Origin: Chitinophaga silvisoli
GTDB lineage: Bacteria; Bacteroidota; Bacteroidia; Chitinophagales; Chitinophagaceae
Direction of reading: 5' to 3'
Length of the DNA: 64,000 nucleotides
Assembly (NCBI RefSeq): GCF_003412465.1
Contig: NZ_QTJV01000016.1
Coordinates: 62,001 to 126,000, forward strand
The notes under the pieces were generated by a model that saw only the letters and a program-made list of their open reading frames with translations, searched no databases and was not told where the DNA came from. Made by a program: the position numbers and the translations under genes. Shown here in pieces: positions 60,837 through 64,000 of this stretch; positions within the stretch are counted from its first letter, which is position 1, and the number at the start of each line of letters is the position of its first letter.

Positions 60837-61358
60837 TCAGAGCCTGATCTTTAATCCCATCTCCCGTTTCATCGTCAGCAATGCTTCAGCATTCCCTTTC
60901 GCATCCTCCACAGGGTGATGTGTGTGCTTCGTCACACGCAGGTGCTTGAAGTTTTTAAACATATCCTTTTCCATTCCTTTGAAAAGACTGCCTAAATTCT
61001 GTGAGCTGTGACCGAATGGATTTGAACCAATGAAGTGATGGAAATACCAGGCTATGAACATACTATCAAAACCGTTGTTATCACTGATCAGAATTGGACG
61101 CTCCTTTCCACATACGGAAGCTATCCAGGTTTCAAATTCGGCCATTACTGTTTTTGCATCTCTGAAAGCCTTTGTTTCTTCCCTGCTAAATCCGGATACT
61201 GCCAGTGCTTCAGGAATATAGTTTTCTGAAATGGGTGCTAACTGACCATAAAAGGTTTGATCTAATTGTTCGTTTACGAGAACGGCTCCGAATGAAATCA
61301 TGGAGAAATCTCCGGGGATAGGGCCATCGCTCTCAATGTCTACCATAATGTAAGGCAT
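60837..61358 (-). CDS. DEDD-family 3'-5' exonuclease
   Basis: 173 residues from the ATG at 61358 (MPYIMVDIESDGPIPGD); the frame extends to 61403 without need. YIMVDIESDGP holds the first DxE; DNNGFDSMFIAWYFHHF the middle Asp; and HHPVEDAKGNAEALL the final H-x-x-x-x-D of the DEDDh type. Family members trim RNA or DNA ends (RNase T, proofreading-like). The substrate is not evident. It sits alone, convergent with the outer-membrane barrel gene. Confidence 0.88.
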   Translation of the reverse strand: MPYIMVDIESDGPIPGDFSMISFGAVLVNEQLDQTFYGQLAPISENYIPEALAVSGFSREETKAFRDAKTVMAEFETWIASVCGKERPILISDNNGFDSMFIAWYFHHFIGSNPFGHSSQNLGSLFKGMEKDMFKNFKHLRVTKHTHHPVEDAKGNAEALLTMKREMGLKIRL

Positions 61359-61445
61359 GGGGTTACAATTTAATTTTACTAAAATCTGCGCAAGATACGG
61401 CAAAATGTGTAAACTCCCAAAGGGACCTGCTGCTTAAATTGCGGT

Positions 61446-64000
61446 ATGACGAGATACCTGATCCTCTTTTTGCTCTTGTTTTCCAGGCTGCTTTTTGCAC
61501 AGCATCCTGCTGCTGTGCTGCTTTCTAATGCTAAATTTAAAACGGGTGACAGTGCTGCATGGGCATCGCCTTCGTTTGATGACCGCTCCTGGAAAAGCAT
61601 CGTGGCGGGGAAGGTATGGCAGGAACAGGGCTATCCTGACTATCATGGGTATGCATGGTACCGGTTTCATGTCCGCTTGCAGAAAAGCGGGCATTGGCAG
61701 GATAGTTTAAGGATCTTCCTGGCGCATGTGAATGATGTGGATGTGACGTATCTGAATGGCGTGAAAATAGGGAAGACGGGTAGTATGCCGGAGGACCCGG
61801 GTGGATATGTTACGAAGTGGCCCAATGTGAGATCCTACCAGCTGGCGGCCAATCATCCGGCTATCAGGTGGGGACAGGATAATATAATAGCGGTAAGGGT
61901 GTATGATGGTGGTGGTAGCGGCGGTATTTTTATGGGGCAGGCATTTGCAGATATGCTGGAGAAGGTGGATGGTGTAAGTGTAAGCCTGGGACAATTGAAA
62001 AACAATTTCGGTGTACGTATAGACGGCACCTTTAGTTATGAGATCTTAGATGAGGGGAAGCAAATAAAACATTTCGAAAAAGTCTATCACCTGGCACCTT
62101 TTGAGGAACAGCGTTTCAATATAGATGCACCACAGAAAGACGGTATTGTTTTCAAATATACATTCAGGGAAACAGCTACCGGATTGAAAACGGCTGGCCG
62201 CATCATGGTTCCTTATATCCAGACACCGGCAGCAGGTGTCTATCCTAAAATCAATAATGCGCCGGTATTAGGTGTGCGTGCAGGTCATCCTGTTTTATTC
62301 AGGATAGCGGCTACAGGTGCGCGGCCTTTGACGTATAAGGTTATGGGCTTGCCTCCGGGATTGGTGCAAGATGGCAATATTATACAGGGATCGGTTTCCG
62401 CCAAGGGTCACTATCCTGTTCAGCTGGAAGTATCCAATGCCTACGGCAGCACCACAAAAACGCTGCTGATAAAAGTGGATACCTTGTTACAGTTAACACC
62501 ACCTATGGGCTGGAATAGCTGGAACTGCTGGGGTGTGCATGTCAGTGAAGAAAAAGTAAAAAGTTCAGCACAGGCATTAATAGATAAAGGGCTGGCAGAT
62601 CATGGCTGGTCTTATATCAACATTGATGATGGCTGGCAGGCAGCGGCACGCAATGTGGATGGAAGTTTACCAGCTAATGAGAAATTCAGTGATATGAAGG
62701 AACTGGGAGATTGGCTGCATAGTCGTGGGTTGAAATACGGGATCTACTCTTCTCCAGGCCCGCTTACCTGTGGCGGATTCCAGGGTTCTTATCAACATGA
62801 ACTGGCAGATGCGCATGCATACGACTCCTGGGGAGTTGACTACCTGAAATATGACTGGTGTAGTTATGTACAAACGGATACATCCCTGGCAGCTTACATT
62901 TATCCTTTTAAGGTGATGCAGGATGCATTGGCAAAACAATCCCGTGATATTGTGTACAACCTATGTCAATATGGAATGAAGCGTGTATGGGAATGGGGAC
63001 CGGTAGCCGGTGCGCAGAGCTGGCGTACAACAGAAGACATTGATGATACCTGGGAGAGCCTGTATAATATCGGGTTTACGCAGGGGCCATTAGCGCCTTA
63101 TGCAGGACCGGGTAAGTGGAATGATCCGGATATGATGATCGTTGGGCAGGTGGGCTGGGGCGAAAGCCTGCATCCTTCCAGGTTGACACCGGACGAGCAG
63201 TATACGCATGTGAGTTTGTGGAGTTTATTGTCAGCCCCTTTATTGATTGGTTGTGATATCAGTAAGCTGGATAGTTTTACCCTGAATTTATTGACGAATG
63301 ATGAAGTGATTGCGATCGACCAGGATACATTGGGGAAACAGGCGCAGAGGGTGAATGAAAATGTATGGGTAAAAGAATTGGCTGATGGCAGTAAGGCGAT
63401 TGGTTTATTCAACCTGGACACGGTGTATCGGGAGGTAGCAATACCGCTTGAAGAAAGGGTGTTGATACGGAATGTATGGCGACAGAAAGATGAAGGCGTG
63501 TTTACAACATCTTACCATGCAAAGATTCCACCGCATGGGGTCAGGTTGATAAAGGTTACACCTGTTATCCATGCGGAGATAGAAGTTAAAAATAAAACTG
63601 TGGGAAGTGCTGTTCCATCTACCTTACATGGAATCTTTTTCGAAGAGATCAGTCATGCGGGTGAGGGAGGCTTGTATGCAGAAATGATCCAGAACAGGGG
63701 TTTTGAGGAAAGCCGGGTACCGGCAGGTACTAAATTGGTGAATGGTATGCTGGAAGCGCCGCCTACAGAATGGAAAATGGAATGGCCGTATAAGAGTGAA
63801 TGGCCGGCATGGAATGTGTCTGGTGAAGCGACATTAACAACGGATCATCCACTTTCTGCGGCTTCGCCAAATTCATTAGCTATAAAAGCGCCTGCAACCC
63901 TTACTAATGAGGGATTTTGGGGAATAGCGGTAAAAGCAGGTGAAAGTTATAAATTATCATTTTACTTAAGAGGCTATAAGGGAAGTGTGAAAGCTGGTTT
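61446..64000 (+). CDS. GH27 alpha-galactosidase fused to GH51-like module (3'-truncated by window)
   Basis: Partial CDS, 851 codons to the window edge without a stop. Signal peptide MTRYLILFLLLFSRLLFAQ. Residues ~25-200 form a jelly-roll sugar-binding domain (AWYRFHVRLQKSG, NDVDVTYLNGVKIG); ~285-350 form a putative Ig (He_PIG) segment (TGARPLTYKVMGLPPGLVQD). The GH27 barrel starts with LTPPMGWNSWNCWGV; the nucleophile is Asp470 in YLKYDWC and the acid/base is Asp531 in WRTTEDIDDTW, with GPGKWNDPDMMIVG. From ~720, STLHGIFFEEISHAGEGGLY and AEMIQNRGFE match the start of a GH51 arabinofuranosidase. A bifunctional enzyme acting on galacto-/arabino-side chains is likely. Confidence 0.9.
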   Translation, partial: MTRYLILFLLLFSRLLFAQHPAAVLLSNAKFKTGDSAAWASPSFDDRSWKSIVAGKVWQEQGYPDYHGYAWYRFHVRLQKSGHWQDSLRIFLAHVNDVDVTYLNGVKIGKTGSMPEDPGGYVTKWPNVRSYQLAANHPAIRWGQDNIIAVRVYDGGGSGGIFMGQAFADMLEKVDGVSVSLGQLKNNFGVRIDGTFSYEILDEGKQIKHFEKVYHLAPFEEQRFNIDAPQKDGIVFKYTFRETATGLKTAGRIMVPYIQTPAAGVYPKINNAPVLGVRAGHPVLFRIAATGARPLTYKVMGLPPGLVQDGNIIQGSVSAKGHYPVQLEVSNAYGSTTKTLLIKVDTLLQLTPPMGWNSWNCWGVHVSEEKVKSSAQALIDKGLADHGWSYINIDDGWQAAARNVDGSLPANEKFSDMKELGDWLHSRGLKYGIYSSPGPLTCGGFQGSYQHELADAHAYDSWGVDYLKYDWCSYVQTDTSLAAYIYPFKVMQDALAKQSRDIVYNLCQYGMKRVWEWGPVAGAQSWRTTEDIDDTWESLYNIGFTQGPLAPYAGPGKWNDPDMMIVGQVGWGESLHPSRLTPDEQYTHVSLWSLLSAPLLIGCDISKLDSFTLNLLTNDEVIAIDQDTLGKQAQRVNENVWVKELADGSKAIGLFNLDTVYREVAIPLEERVLIRNVWRQKDEGVFTTSYHAKIPPHGVRLIKVTPVIHAEIEVKNKTVGSAVPSTLHGIFFEEISHAGEGGLYAEMIQNRGFEESRVPAGTKLVNGMLEAPPTEWKMEWPYKSEWPAWNVSGEATLTTDHPLSAASPNSLAIKAPATLTNEGFWGIAVKAGESYKLSFYLRGYKGSVKAG

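Overview
The window looks like a chromosomal segment of a Bacteroidota bacterium, most likely a member of the Chitinophagaceae such as Chitinophaga. This is inferred from the SusC/SusD pair, FecR/ECF regulation, LytTR two-component pair, many TonB-dependent and beta-barrel outer-membrane proteins, glycoside hydrolases of families 43, 27 and 51, weak Shine-Dalgarno signals and moderate GC content. I saw no rRNA, tRNA, transposase, phage or CRISPR signature.

Layout. 1-5 kb: a DUF434 protein, a TMEM175-like channel, a TonB-dependent receptor and a twin-arginine dienelactone hydrolase. 5-11 kb: an AraC regulator with an in-frame minisatellite linker, then a ubiD-DUF554-ubiX-lipoprotein operon facing a divergent AraC/PobR-like regulator; this looks like a non-oxidative aromatic-acid (de)carboxylation unit. 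11-19 kb: an alginate-export-type porin, two GH43 enzymes and a WG-repeat protein. 19-22 kb: an ABC-2 exporter with a NEW3-domain partner. 22-34 kb: housekeeping and stress genes, including two divergent HxlR-regulated oxidoreductases, a GH18-like secreted protein with an altered catalytic motif, exonuclease III, and an ECF42-type sigma factor with its DGPF and AhpD-like partners. 34-38 kb: a LytS/LytR pair, a ribosome hibernation factor and a YeiH transporter. 38-46 kb: an M2 peptidase, a Panacea-domain/two-TM gene pair (candidate toxin-antitoxin), a Na+/H+ antiporter, a polynucleotide-kinase-like/Thg1-like pair (candidate RNA repair), an alkyladenine glycosylase and an acyltransferase.

46-58 kb: the most coherent accessory system, read on the minus strand: ECF sigma, three-part tandem repeat, FecR, SusC, SusD, two glycerophosphodiester phosphodiesterases, a purple-acid-type phosphatase and a diheme peroxidase with an imelysin-like N-terminal half. 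SusC to the peroxidase is packed with short gaps or overlapping stop/start codons. The gene content fits a PUL-like locus in which SusCD import is coupled to two-step hydrolysis of phosphodiesters to phosphate. Divergent from it is a large outer-membrane beta-barrel protein. The window ends inside a multidomain alpha-galactosidase (GH27) fused to the start of an arabinofuranosidase-like (GH51) module.

Main candidates for new biology: the SusCD-GDPD-phosphatase locus with its repeated leader, the Panacea/two-TM pair, the kinase/Thg1 pair, and the ubiD operon with a royal-jelly-family lipoprotein.
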